From Sagittula sp. P11 (GTDB taxonomy: Bacteria > Pseudomonadota > Alphaproteobacteria > Rhodobacterales > Rhodobacteraceae), in the NCBI RefSeq assembly GCF_002814095.1, contig NZ_CP021913.1:2390001-2454000 (forward strand): 64,000 nucleotides of DNA, in the 5' to 3' direction. The notes below the pieces were generated by a model. The model saw only the letters and a program-made list of their open reading frames with translations, did not search any database and was not told where the DNA came from. Shown here piece after piece: positions 53,403 through 62,421 of this stretch. Every line of letters begins with the position of its first letter. Position 1 is the stretch's first letter. The translations under genes were made by a program, and so were the position numbers.

Positions 53403-55748
53403 TCAGACCAGCAGCGGCTCCTCGGTCTCCTCCGGGGCCGGATCATCCGGCGCTTCGGCCAGCATCATCGCCTCGTAGGTGCCTTCGTGGGTGTACTCGC
53501 TGCGCACGTATTCCCGCAGCACCCACTCCGTGTAGGGCTCTGCAATGGCGCCCTCGGGAGTCGTGACGGCGGAGTCGTGGGCGGCGTAGGCCTCGAACAC
53601 CTCGGTCACGAGCGACTGCTGTTCGGGGGTGAAGTTCTCTTCGAACCCCCAGGATTCGTAGCCGACGTGGCTGGTGACGAGGATGTCGCCGGAATGATCG
53701 GCGATGGCCGCTTCGGCGAAGTAGGCGCTGTGCACGTGGTCGGGGTGCTCGATGTCGCTTTCGGTGTCCTGAACGTGCACCTGCCCCGGCTGGTGGGTGT
53801 CGAGCAGGCCGGACAGGACGGACACGAGGTCGTCGCGCGAATAGGTCGCCGCGTCGTCGACAGAGGTGATGGTGGCGATCTCCCCGTCCCACAGCTTCGG
53901 GAGGCTCTCGCCGCCGTAGAGGTCGGAGCCTGTGCCCGAGAAGCCGTCCGGCAGGCGCAGGAAGTAGAGGTTGAGGTTCGGCTGGTCGGCGAGCGTGGCG
54001 TGGTGAAGGTCGAAACCCTGGCCATCGTGTGTGACGGTTGCCGTCCCCTCCTGCCACGCGTCGGAGCCGGTCATGACGCTGTAGGCGTCCTTGATTCCCT
54101 CTTCCCGTCCGCCCCAGTAGGCCTCGTCCTGCCCGGCGTCGCCCGCGGTGAGGTAAATCGTGGTGACGTCGTGACCGGCGGCGAGGTGGTCCGCGATCGT
54201 CGGGTTCATGAACAGGAGGTCGTCGTCCTGGTGCGCGACGATGAACATCTGCCGGGTCAAGTCGACGGGACCGGGATCCACGGGATCAGTGGGATCGGTC
54301 GGATCGGTCGAGTCCATGGGATCGCTCGGGTCTTCGGGGGCGGTGCCGTCCATGCCGAAGGCAATCACCTCTCCGATCAGCGGCGTATCGTCGGGCCAGT
54401 TCGATTCTCCGATCAGCAGGTTGATGCGTGGCCCGGGATCGGGCACGGCTCCGTCCGCCTCGGCCAGCAGCACGCCGTCCTTCTCGATCCACATGGTGCC
54501 GTCTTCGTCGATGCCGGCACCCCATGTGGCGGTTTCGCCCTGCACGATGGCGCCCTCGGCGATGACGCGGTAGACCGTGCCGGCCTGATGCAGTTCCAGC
54601 ACCATGTCCGAGGTGTTCTCGACCTGCGACAACAGGATGTTGTTGCTGTTCGGCCCGTCGCCGAAATCGAAGACCCGCTGCCAGTTGCCGCCCTGTATGT
54701 CGTCGAACCGCGCCGTGGCCGCGATGGCAAAGGCGCCGTCGATCTGGCCGATCTCGTAGGGGGCCGCCGGGTCGGTGGGGTCCGTTGGATCAGTCGGATC
54801 GGTTGGGGGTGTCGGGTCCGTGGGATCGACCGGATCTGTAGGGTCAGTCGGATCGGTGGGCTCTTCAGGCGGCAGCGTTCCGTCGGCGGTCACGGTCAGC
54901 CCGAGGATGACCCCGTCCAGATCGTCGGCGACGGAAACCGGCTCCAGAACGACAGACGGAACCTCTGCCGCCACCTCGCCCAGCCGCACGCCTTCCTGAG
55001 CCAGCCACAGCGTGCCGTCCGTATCCAGACCCGCGGAAAGGGAGGTCGGCTCTCCCGCAACCAGCGCGCCGGGGGCGGTGACGGTGTAGCTGGCCTCTCC
55101 GACCGTCAGCTGCAGGACCAGCCCGTCGGACGCGCCATCCTGCGCCAGCACGAGCGACGCGCTGCCGTCCGCAGAGCCGTAGGCCACAAGCCCCTGGTCC
55201 ACCCGTCCGGAGACGTCATCGACGCGCGCGGCCAGGTCGATCCGGAACGACCCGGCAAGCGCGCCGTCGTCGTTGTCCGCAGGCGCCAGCCCGTCGTCGC
55301 CGGGCTGCACCACGTCGAAGCCCATGACCGCGCCGATCAGATCGTCGTCGTCCACCCAGTTCGACTGCCCGATGTATTCGTTGATCCGGGGCACATTGGC
55401 GGGCACGACGGCCTGTATCTCATCCTCCAGCACGCCGTCCTTCTCGATCCACATGCGGCCATCGGGGTCTATGCCGATGCGCCACGTTGCCACTTCCCCG
55501 GCCACGATGGCGTCCGGCGCGATCACCCTGTGGACGACGCCATCCTGGTAGAGGGCGAACATCATGTCGGAGGTGTTTTCCACCTGCGCGAGGATGATGT
55601 TGCCGTTCTGCGGGCCGCTCCCGAAATCGAGGATCCGCTGCCAGTAGGCACCCTGTATCTCGTCGAAGCGGGCAGTCACTTCGAGCGCGAAGGCGCCTGA
55701 GATATCGTCGATGTCGAAAACTGTATCGGCTGAAGGAACGGGCGGCAT
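53403..55748 (-). CDS. Modular LamG-like / PIG-L deacetylase protein
   Basis: 781 aa. Three related beta-sandwich units (about 11-150, 160-300, 345-485), two of which share RFDDIQG...WQRVFDFGDGP-type sequence and IWIEKDGV-type strands as in LamG/concanavalin-like domains. Units two and three are joined by a Pro-Thr-Asp linker (PTDPTDPTDPVDPTDPTPPT). A second such linker leads to a PIG-L/LmbE deacetylase domain (about 510-760) with the zinc motif FIVAHQDDDLLFMNP and the second His in EHPDHVHSAYF. No Sec signal is visible, and the acidic tail ends in PLLV; type I secretion is possible. Probably binds a surface glycan and de-N-acetylates it. Confidence 0.82.
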   Translation of the reverse strand: MPPVPSADTVFDIDDISGAFALEVTARFDEIQGAYWQRILDFGSGPQNGNIILAQVENTSDMMFALYQDGVVHRVIAPDAIVAGEVATWRIGIDPDGRMWIEKDGVLEDEIQAVVPANVPRINEYIGQSNWVDDDDLIGAVMGFDVVQPGDDGLAPADNDDGALAGSFRIDLAARVDDVSGRVDQGLVAYGSADGSASLVLAQDGASDGLVLQLTVGEASYTVTAPGALVAGEPTSLSAGLDTDGTLWLAQEGVRLGEVAAEVPSVVLEPVSVADDLDGVILGLTVTADGTLPPEEPTDPTDPTDPVDPTDPTPPTDPTDPTDPTDPAAPYEIGQIDGAFAIAATARFDDIQGGNWQRVFDFGDGPNSNNILLSQVENTSDMVLELHQAGTVYRVIAEGAIVQGETATWGAGIDEDGTMWIEKDGVLLAEADGAVPDPGPRINLLIGESNWPDDTPLIGEVIAFGMDGTAPEDPSDPMDSTDPTDPTDPVDPGPVDLTRQMFIVAHQDDDLLFMNPTIADHLAAGHDVTTIYLTAGDAGQDEAYWGGREEGIKDAYSVMTGSDAWQEGTATVTHDGQGFDLHHATLADQPNLNLYFLRLPDGFSGTGSDLYGGESLPKLWDGEIATITSVDDAATYSRDDLVSVLSGLLDTHQPGQVHVQDTESDIEHPDHVHSAYFAEAAIADHSGDILVTSHVGYESWGFEENFTPEQQSLVTEVFEAYAAHDSAVTTPEGAIAEPYTEWVLREYVRSEYTHEGTYEAMMLAEAPDDPAPEETEEPLLV
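54766..54868 (-). repeat. Pro-Thr-Asp linker repeats
   Basis: Tandem 9-bp units (reading CCGACCGAT-like on the minus strand) that encode PTD/PVD triplets between the second and third LamG-like units; a shorter copy lies near 54270-54325. Confidence 0.75.
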
Positions 55749-55894
55749 GATGCCTCCGGATTGACGGCAAGAGTTAATGAGCGCGAAGGTGGCCCCGCGA
55801 TGAATCGGCTTTCCCGTTCACGATACACGAATTGCCGTAGCGTCATCCTTTGGATTTGTCTGCAAATGGAAACTTTGCGTTTCCCGGAGGTGAG

Positions 55895-56521
55895 ATGGCC
55901 GGACTGGTGATACACGGGCGCAAGACGTCTTCGAACGTGCAGGCGGTCATGTGGGGCGCTGCGGAACTCGGGCTCGAGGTCGACCGGCGGGACGTGGGCG
56001 GACGCTTCGGCGGAACCGACACCGCGGCATTCCGGGCGATGAACCCCATGGGCCTTGTACCCGTGATGGAGGACGGCAAGCACACGCTCTTCGAAAGTGC
56101 CGCGATCCTGCGCTACCTCGTGGCGGCCTACGGGCCGGGGCCCTTCGCAGAGGGCCCAGAGCAGGACATGTGGGCGGAATGGGCGAAACACACGCTTTGC
56201 GCTGCGTTCACGATGCCGGTCTTCTGGGGATTCTACCGGACGCCGGAGGCAGAGCGGGACATGACCGCGGTGCTGGGTGCGCTTGAACGGTTCGAGGATC
56301 TGGCGGGCATGGCGATGACCCTGCGCGGCGCCGGGTCTTGGCTGGTCGATGGTCGGTTCAGCCGGGCGGACATCATGGCGGGCCACGTGCTGTTCCGGTA
56401 CTTCACGCTCGACCTGCCGCGGCGACCCCCGGCGGGGCTGGAGGACTACTACGCCGCGCTGACCGAACGCCCCGCGTATCGGGAGCACGTCATGGTCGAT
56501 TATTCGGAATTGAAAGGCTGA
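55895..56521 (+). CDS. Glutathione S-transferase family protein
   Basis: 208 aa from ATG 55895-55897 (CGGAGG 4 nt upstream). Thioredoxin-like N-terminal domain with HGRKTSSNVQAVMW, NPMGLVPVMED and the glutathione-binding LFESAAILRYL (Glu-Ser). Helical C-terminal domain with SWLVDGRFSRADIMAGHVLF. Cytosolic; electrophile substrate unknown. Confidence 0.9.
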   Translation: MAGLVIHGRKTSSNVQAVMWGAAELGLEVDRRDVGGRFGGTDTAAFRAMNPMGLVPVMEDGKHTLFESAAILRYLVAAYGPGPFAEGPEQDMWAEWAKHTLCAAFTMPVFWGFYRTPEAERDMTAVLGALERFEDLAGMAMTLRGAGSWLVDGRFSRADIMAGHVLFRYFTLDLPRRPPAGLEDYYAALTERPAYREHVMVDYSELKG

Positions 56522-56547
56522 CCGCGACCTGAGGGTCAGCATGGTCA

Positions 56548-56580
56548 GGCGTGGCCGGGGCGCATGTCCCCGGCCACGCC
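56548..56580. terminator. Bidirectional terminator between convergent genes
   Basis: Perfect 13-bp stem GGCGTGGCCGGGG / CCCCGGCCACGCC with a 7-nt loop, between the GST stop and the aminotransferase stop. Confidence 0.8.
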
Positions 56581-56591
56581 AAATCGGGAAA

Positions 56592-57965
56592 TCAGCTCCC
56601 CAGGACGTCGCGGACCGCTTCGCCGGTCTTTGTCGCGACTTCTTCCGCTTCTGCCGGGGTCAGGCACAGCGGCGGGGCAAAGCCCAGGATGTCGCCCTGC
56701 GGCATGGCGCGTGCGATGACGCCCTTGGACATGAGGGCAGACGCGATTTGCGCACCGACCTTCTGCGACGGATCGAAGAAGGTCCGGTTGTCCTTGTCGT
56801 CGACCAGTTCGACGGCGCAGAGCATCCCTTCGCCACGGATATCGCCGACCTTCGCGTGGTCGCCAAGCGCATCAGTCATCGCCTTGCGGAAATGCGCGCC
56901 GGTCTCGCCCGCGTTGGCCACGAGGTTCATCTCGTCGATCAGCTTCAGGTTCGCGACACCGGCCGCTGCCCCGATGGGGTGCGCCGAGTAGGTCCAGCCG
57001 TGGCCGATCGGGCCGTTCTCGTCGGTGCCCTGCTCCAGCACCTTCCACATCTTGTCGCCGACGATGGAGCCGGAGAGCGGCGCATAGGCCGAGGTCAGGC
57101 CCTTGGCGATGGTGATGAGGTCGGGCTTCAGGCCGTAGTGGTCGGAGCCGAACATGGTGCCGAGACGGCCGAAACCCGTCACGACCTCATCCGCGATCAG
57201 CAGGATGTCGTGCTTTTCGAGGATTGGCTGGATCGCCTCCCAGTAGCCTTTCGGCGGGGGCACGATGCCGCCGGTGCCCAGCACGGGCTCACCGATGAAG
57301 GCGGCGATGGTGTCCGCGCCCTCGCGTTCGATCAGCTGCTCCAGCTCGGCGGCGCAAAAGGCGCTGAACGCCTCTTCGGACATCGCGATGTCGGGGCGGC
57401 GGAAGTAGTAGGGCGCCTCGGTGTGGATCACCTGTGCGAGTGGCAGGTCGAACTTCTTGTGGAAGAGTTCGAGCCCGGTCAGCGAGCCTGTCATCAGGCC
57501 CGACCCGTGGTAGCCGCGCCAGCGCGAGATGATCTTCTTCTTCTCGGGGCGGCCGAGGATGTTGTTGTAGTACCAGATCAGCTTGATGTTGGTCTCGTTC
57601 GCGTCCGAGCCGGACAGGCCGAAGTAGACCTTCGACATGTGGGCGGGCGCACGGTCGAGGATCATCTTCGACAGGGTGATCGACGCCTCCGTGCCGTGAC
57701 CGACATAGGCGTGATAGTAGGCCAGTTCCTTTGCCTGCGCGGCGATGGCATCGGAGATCTCGGTCCGCCCATACCCCACGTTCACGCAGTAGAGCCCGGC
57801 GAAGGCGTCCAGCAGTTTCGTGCCGTCGCGGTCCTCGATGTGGCAGCCCTGCCCGGTGGTGATGACACGGGTCGCGGTCTCTCCGCGCGCGTGCTGGGCA
57901 AGGTGGGTGGAGGGATGGAAGAAGTTCTCGCGGTCCCACTGGGACAGCTGGTCGTTGGTCAGCAT
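56592..57965 (-). CDS. Class III (omega) aminotransferase
   Basis: 457 aa from ATG 57963-57965. PLP-binding pattern: VYFGLSGSDANETNIKLIWY, RWRGYHGSGLMTGSLTG, AFIGEPVLGTGG, LLIADEVVTGFGRLGTMFGS (Asp) and DLITIAKGLTSAYAPLSGSI (Schiff-base Lys). Closest in feel to the beta-alanine/taurine/putrescine-pyruvate transaminases common in Roseobacters; exact amine donor not decidable. Divergent from the ArgE-like gene. Confidence 0.92.
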   Translation of the reverse strand: MLTNDQLSQWDRENFFHPSTHLAQHARGETATRVITTGQGCHIEDRDGTKLLDAFAGLYCVNVGYGRTEISDAIAAQAKELAYYHAYVGHGTEASITLSKMILDRAPAHMSKVYFGLSGSDANETNIKLIWYYNNILGRPEKKKIISRWRGYHGSGLMTGSLTGLELFHKKFDLPLAQVIHTEAPYYFRRPDIAMSEEAFSAFCAAELEQLIEREGADTIAAFIGEPVLGTGGIVPPPKGYWEAIQPILEKHDILLIADEVVTGFGRLGTMFGSDHYGLKPDLITIAKGLTSAYAPLSGSIVGDKMWKVLEQGTDENGPIGHGWTYSAHPIGAAAGVANLKLIDEMNLVANAGETGAHFRKAMTDALGDHAKVGDIRGEGMLCAVELVDDKDNRTFFDPSQKVGAQIASALMSKGVIARAMPQGDILGFAPPLCLTPAEAEEVATKTGEAVRDVLGS

Positions 57966-58219
57966 ATGGCTCTCCTCTGATGCGGCAGCGCGCCGCCATG
58001 GAACGTTGCAAACCGGAGCCGGGAGGTCAGCGCGTCTGGCCGGGCCCGAGGCTCCGCTCTCCTCTGCAGCAGCGCGCAATGCCTTTATTGCCGAGGGTGC
58101 CTATTGGGTAACCGATCCGTCGCGGGATGACCAGTACGGGTCGGCGGGAGCATTGACCGTGCTTCCCCGGCAGGTCATTTCATGGGCAAAGGCCCGGTTT
58201 CCCGGGTGAAAGGAGCATC

Positions 58220-59377
58220 ATGGAGCTGCTGGCACGGACCGAAGCCCTTCTGGGCGATCTCATTGCGTTTCCGACGGTGTCGTCGGACAGCAACCTCGAA
58301 CTGATCGCCTGGGCGGCGAACTATCTCGAAGGATTCGGCGCCCGATGCGAGATCATGTCGGACGTGACGGGGCTGAAGGCGAACCTGCTGGCGACGTTCG
58401 GGCCGGAGGGCAACGGCGGCCTCGTTCTTGCGGGTCACACGGATGTGGTGCCGATCGGCGAGGAAAGCGACTGGAGCGGCGATCCCTTCTCCATGCGGGA
58501 GGAGAACGACCTGCTCTACGGGCGCGGCACCTGCGACATGAAGGGCTTCATCGCCTGCGTCATGGCCCTGGCGCCGGAAATCGCCCGGTGGCACCTTAAG
58601 ACCCCGGTGCATGTGGCGCTGACCTATGACGAGGAAGTGGGTTGCTTCGGCGCGCGTGCGCTGGTGACGGAACTTCTGGGGCGCGGAATGCGGCCCGGTA
58701 TGGCGATCCTCGGCGAGCCGACGCTGATGAACGTCGTGGACGGGCACAAGGGCTGCTACGAATACACCACCCATTTCTGCGGCTGCGAGGGACACGGATC
58801 GGCGCCCGACCGCGGGGTGAACGCGGCGTCCTGCGCCACGCGCTACGCGGGCCGTTTGCTGGAGCTGGAAGCCGCGCTTAAGTCGCGCGCTCCGGAGGCC
58901 AGCCCGTTCGAGCCGCCGTGGACCACTCTGAACATCGGCCGCATGTCGGCAGGCACGGCGCGCAACGTTATCGCCGGACTGGCCGAGATCGAGTGGGAGA
59001 TGCGCCCGGTCTCTTTCGAGGATGCGGCCTGGGTCCTGTCGGAGATCGACGCCTACGCGGACCTGCTGTTGCCGGACATGCGTCGGGTCACGCCGGATGC
59101 CTCCATCGTGCGCGAAGTGATCGGCGAGGTGGCGGGCCTGATGCCGGAGCGGGACAACCGCATCGCCGAACTGGTCTGCAGCCTGACCGGCGCCAACGGG
59201 ACGGAGGTCGTGTCCTTTGGCACCGAGGCAGGGCTTTTCCAATCGCTGGGCACGCAGTGCATCGTCTGCGGTCCGGGCTCCATCCAGCAGGCGCACCGGC
59301 CCGACGAATTCGTGGCGCGCAGCCAGCTTGACGCCTGCCTGACCATGCTCAGGGGCATGGAAGGCGCGCTGCACTGA
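58220..59377 (+). CDS. argE: Acetylornithine deacetylase (ArgE-like M20 peptidase)
   Basis: 385 aa, AGGAG before the ATG. M20 metallopeptidase motifs: VLAGHTDVVPIGEES, YGRGTCDMKGF (bridging Asp), TYDEEVGCFGAR (catalytic Glu), EPTLMNVVDGHKG, and the C-terminal QQAHRPDEFV (metal His). ArgE removes the acetyl group from N-acetylornithine in arginine synthesis. Many Rhodobacteraceae use ArgJ instead and keep ArgE-like copies for other N-acyl amines, so the role may be catabolic with the neighbouring aminotransferase. Confidence 0.88.
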   Translation: MELLARTEALLGDLIAFPTVSSDSNLELIAWAANYLEGFGARCEIMSDVTGLKANLLATFGPEGNGGLVLAGHTDVVPIGEESDWSGDPFSMREENDLLYGRGTCDMKGFIACVMALAPEIARWHLKTPVHVALTYDEEVGCFGARALVTELLGRGMRPGMAILGEPTLMNVVDGHKGCYEYTTHFCGCEGHGSAPDRGVNAASCATRYAGRLLELEAALKSRAPEASPFEPPWTTLNIGRMSAGTARNVIAGLAEIEWEMRPVSFEDAAWVLSEIDAYADLLLPDMRRVTPDASIVREVIGEVAGLMPERDNRIAELVCSLTGANGTEVVSFGTEAGLFQSLGTQCIVCGPGSIQQAHRPDEFVARSQLDACLTMLRGMEGALH

Positions 59378-59386
59378 GGTTCGCGG

Positions 59387-59412
59387 CGTCGCCGGGGGCG
59401 GTCCCGGCGACG
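59387..59412. terminator. Terminator between convergent argE and GST genes
   Basis: Perfect 10-bp stem CGTCGCCGGG / CCCGGCGACG with a 6-nt loop, 9 bp after the argE stop. Confidence 0.8.
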
Positions 59413-59422
59413 TGTGCGGTCG

Positions 59423-60286
59423 TCAGACCAGCGCCATGAAGGCGGGCCATGCCTCCGGATCGGCGACGGTCTTGTCGCGGCAGGTGGCGTTGCAGAACCC
59501 GAAGGTCCGCCCGTCCATCTGCATCAGATGCGTCGGCGCCTTGCCGGAATAGGGGCAGGCGTCGTTCTCGGGCTCGCCGCTCTCCACCGCCTGTGCCGCG
59601 CGCACCGAGGGGCCGGGCCATGGCGCGGTCTGGAGGTCCTGAGCGTACCACGGCAGGGTTTCCCCCTGAACGAGGCCAAGCGCCCGCCACCGCCGGAAGG
59701 ACGGGTCGGCCAGATGCGCCGCCACATAGTCGCGGCACACATCGCTGACCGGGATCGAGAAGCCCGCGATACGGGCCGCCACGGGCGCAAAGAACACGTC
59801 CGCCGCCGAATAGCTCCCGGCCAGCCAGGGGCCGCCCGACCGTTCGAGCGCATGTGTCCAGATCGTCTCGATCCGCTGGATGTTGGCCACCACCTCCTCT
59901 GACGGGCTGAACCCGACATAGGCTGTGCGCAGGTTCATCGGGCAGGCAGACCGGAGCGCCACGAAACAGGAGTGCATCTCGGCGGCCAGTGACCGGGCGA
60001 GCGCGCGCATCGCGGGATCGGACGGCCAGATCCCCGCGCCGGGATGACGATCCGCCAGTTCCTCGGCGATGGCGAGGCTGTCCCAGATCACCGCGCCGTC
60101 GTCTTCCGTCACGAGGGTCGGTACGGTGCGGGCCGGGGCAATGTCCTGCATCTGCTCTGCGACACCGGCATTCATGAAGTCGACCAACCGGCAATTGACC
60201 GCCAGTCCGAAGCGGTCAAAAAGCAGCCATCCGCGCATGGACCAGCTTGAATAGGCGTAATCTCCAATAAAAAGCGTATCGGGCAT
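59423..60286 (-). CDS. Glutathione S-transferase with C-terminal Cys-rich (TRASH/YHS-like) domain
   Basis: 287 aa. The GST part (about 1-210) opens MPDTLFIGDYAYSSWSMRGW with the SSWS active-site region and TVPTLVTEDDGAVIWDSLAI. The extra 45-50 C-terminal residues (NDACPYSGKAPTHLMQMDGR then TFGFCNATCRDKTVADPEAW) hold one plus two Cys in the spacing of TRASH/YHS-type metal-binding treble clefts, a domain not standard for GSTs. Suggests metal- or redox-linked control of a cytosolic GST. Confidence 0.88.
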   Translation of the reverse strand: MPDTLFIGDYAYSSWSMRGWLLFDRFGLAVNCRLVDFMNAGVAEQMQDIAPARTVPTLVTEDDGAVIWDSLAIAEELADRHPGAGIWPSDPAMRALARSLAAEMHSCFVALRSACPMNLRTAYVGFSPSEEVVANIQRIETIWTHALERSGGPWLAGSYSAADVFFAPVAARIAGFSIPVSDVCRDYVAAHLADPSFRRWRALGLVQGETLPWYAQDLQTAPWPGPSVRAAQAVESGEPENDACPYSGKAPTHLMQMDGRTFGFCNATCRDKTVADPEAWPAFMALV

Positions 60287-60495
60287 CCCGTTTCCTCTCG
60301 ATTCCGTGAGCGGAAGCTAACCTATTGCCATGGATGCAGGAAATTCCGGTTCGTGACGCATGCCATAAGCGATGCACATGATGCTTGCAGGCATATAGCC
60401 CGAAAAATCATTCATCCAAATGAACCAATCACCCGTCTGACGCGTAGTACTCACAAATCCCGCTTCAAGGGTAACGCATCGACAGGGGAGTTTTC

Positions 60496-61374
60496 ATGCC
60501 ATTAGACGGATTCAACGATCAGACCCTTTCGCGTCGGGCCATGAAGGCGGAACTTCTCGATGCGGAAACCGAACTGAAGCTTGCCTACGCTTGGCGCGAC
60601 GAAAAGGATGAGGCCGCGCTGCACCGCCTGATCCAGGCTTACATGCGGCTGGCGATTTCCATGGCGGCGAAGTTCAAGCGCTACGGCGCGCCGATGAACG
60701 ACCTGATCCAGGAAGCGGGACTTGGCCTGATGAAGGCAGCCGACAAGTTCGACCCCGACCGTGGCGTGCGGTTTTCCACCTACGCTGTCTGGTGGATCAA
60801 GGCGTCGATCCAGGACTACGTGATGCGCAACTGGTCGATGGTGCGCACCGGGTCCACCTCTTCCCAGAAAGCTCTGTTTTTCAACATGCGGCGCGTGCAG
60901 GCGCGGCTGGAGCGCGAAGCGCAGGCCACCGGCATGCAGCTCGACAGTCACCAGCTTCGCCACATGATCGCGTCCGAGATCGGCGTGCCCCTGCGCGATG
61001 TCGAGATGATGGAAGGGCGCCTCTCCGGGTCCGACTTCTCGCTCAATGCCACGCAGTCCGTCGAGGACGAGGGCCGCGAGTGGATCGACACCCTTGAAGA
61101 CGATAGCGCCCATGGCGCGGAGATCGTCGAGAATTCGCATGACACCGAATGCCTGCGCGGCTGGTTGGTGAAGGCGATGGGGTCGCTGAACGACCGGGAG
61201 CGGTTCATCGTGCGCGAACGCAAGCTGCGGGACGAGCCCCGCACCCTCGAAAGCCTCGGCAACGAGCTGGGCCTGTCGAAAGAGCGGGTCCGCCAGCTCG
61301 AGGCTGCGGCCTTCGGCAAGATGCGCAAGGCGCTTGAGGCGCAAAGCGGAGAAGTGCAACACTTCCTCGCATGA
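60496..61374 (+). CDS. rpoH: RNA polymerase sigma-32 factor (RpoHII-type)
   Basis: 292 aa, GGGGAG before the ATG. Region 2 reads LAISMAAKFKRYGAPMNDLI, FDPDRGVRFSTYAVWWIKAS, and QDYVMRNWSMVRTGSTSSQK with the RpoH box; region 4 is LNDRERFIVRERKLRDEPRT then LGLSKERVRQLEAAA. The N-terminal sequence resembles the second RpoH (RpoHII) of Rhodobacter, which directs singlet-oxygen and oxidative stress genes and is itself under RpoE control. A TGAACC motif at 60421-60426 upstream is a weak ECF-type -35 candidate only. Confidence 0.92.
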   Translation: MPLDGFNDQTLSRRAMKAELLDAETELKLAYAWRDEKDEAALHRLIQAYMRLAISMAAKFKRYGAPMNDLIQEAGLGLMKAADKFDPDRGVRFSTYAVWWIKASIQDYVMRNWSMVRTGSTSSQKALFFNMRRVQARLEREAQATGMQLDSHQLRHMIASEIGVPLRDVEMMEGRLSGSDFSLNATQSVEDEGREWIDTLEDDSAHGAEIVENSHDTECLRGWLVKAMGSLNDRERFIVRERKLRDEPRTLESLGNELGLSKERVRQLEAAAFGKMRKALEAQSGEVQHFLA

Positions 61375-62165
61375 AACATGCGCTGGTCCTCGCCGCCCTC
61401 ATGGTCGGCCTAGCAATCCCCGCGGCATCCGCCGACGGGGATTTCGACGCTGATGTGCTTTTCCTCGGCGAAATCCACGACAACCCCGCCCATCATGCCC
61501 GGCAGGCCGAAATCGTCGCCCGGGTTCAGCCGAAAGCCGTGGTGTGGGAGATGATCTCCGGCCCCGTCGCGGTCGGCCTGACGCCCGAGATCGTGCAGAG
61601 CGAACAGGTGCTGGAAGCGACGCTGTCATGGGAGGAAAACGGCTGGCCCGACTTCTCCATGTACTATCCGATCTTCAAGGCCGCAGAAGGTGCGCAGCAC
61701 TTCGGAGCGGCCCTCCCGCGGGAGGAGGCGCGCCGGGGCATGGGGGAGCCGCCGCTCATGGTCTTCGGTGCCGACGCCTGGCAGTACGGTCTGGACCGTC
61801 CGCTGCCCGCCGATCAGCAGGCTGCCCGCGAAGCGTTGCAGAAGGCGGCCCATTGCGACGCGCTGCCGGACGACATGCTGGCCGGGATGGTCAACATCCA
61901 GCGTCTGCGCGATGCCCGGCTGGCGGCGGTCGCTCTGGAGGCGCTTGGCGTAACGGGTGGCCCGGTGGTGGTGATCACCGGCAATGGCCATGCCCGCAAG
62001 GACTGGGGCGCGCCCGCCGTGCTGGCCTACGCCAAGCCTGAGGCACGAATCTTCGCCCTCGCACAGGGGGAAGAAGGGCATGCCGCGCCGGAGGGTGGCT
62101 TCGACCGCACGGAAACCTCCCCCGCAACAGAGCGCGAAGACCCCTGCGCGGCCTTCAGAAAATAG
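61371..62165 (+). CDS. ChaN-family heme-binding-type protein
   Basis: 264 aa, ATGA overlap with rpoH. Sec signal peptide (MKHALVLAALMVGLAIPAAS, ADG). ChaN/PF04187 motifs: VLFLGEIHDNPAHHARQAEI, AVVWEMIS, NGWPDFSMYYPIFK and VVITGNGHARKDWGAP. Lacks the lipobox Cys, so probably periplasmic rather than a lipoprotein. Translational coupling to a stress sigma factor hints at a role in heme or iron handling under oxidative stress. Confidence 0.88.
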   Translation: MKHALVLAALMVGLAIPAASADGDFDADVLFLGEIHDNPAHHARQAEIVARVQPKAVVWEMISGPVAVGLTPEIVQSEQVLEATLSWEENGWPDFSMYYPIFKAAEGAQHFGAALPREEARRGMGEPPLMVFGADAWQYGLDRPLPADQQAAREALQKAAHCDALPDDMLAGMVNIQRLRDARLAAVALEALGVTGGPVVVITGNGHARKDWGAPAVLAYAKPEARIFALAQGEEGHAAPEGGFDRTETSPATEREDPCAAFRK

Positions 62166-62421
62166 CCCAACCTCTCATGCGATGACACCGCCTTCTTTTC
62201 CGGGGCGGTCAGACCGGGAGGGGCTTCCCGCGCCGCCGCGATCTACTGGTGATAACCGTCGATAGGGGGCGCGACGGCGTCCCGGCCAGTGCCGTGATTT
62301 TCGATGCTCACCGATCCTGCCATGGTGGCCCTTTCCATTGCCTTGGGGGCGAGGGTAGGGTGCACCCGTTAATGAAGGACCAGGCCGCGCAGGCGGCTCA
62401 CGACATCGGGAAGGGACTGGG

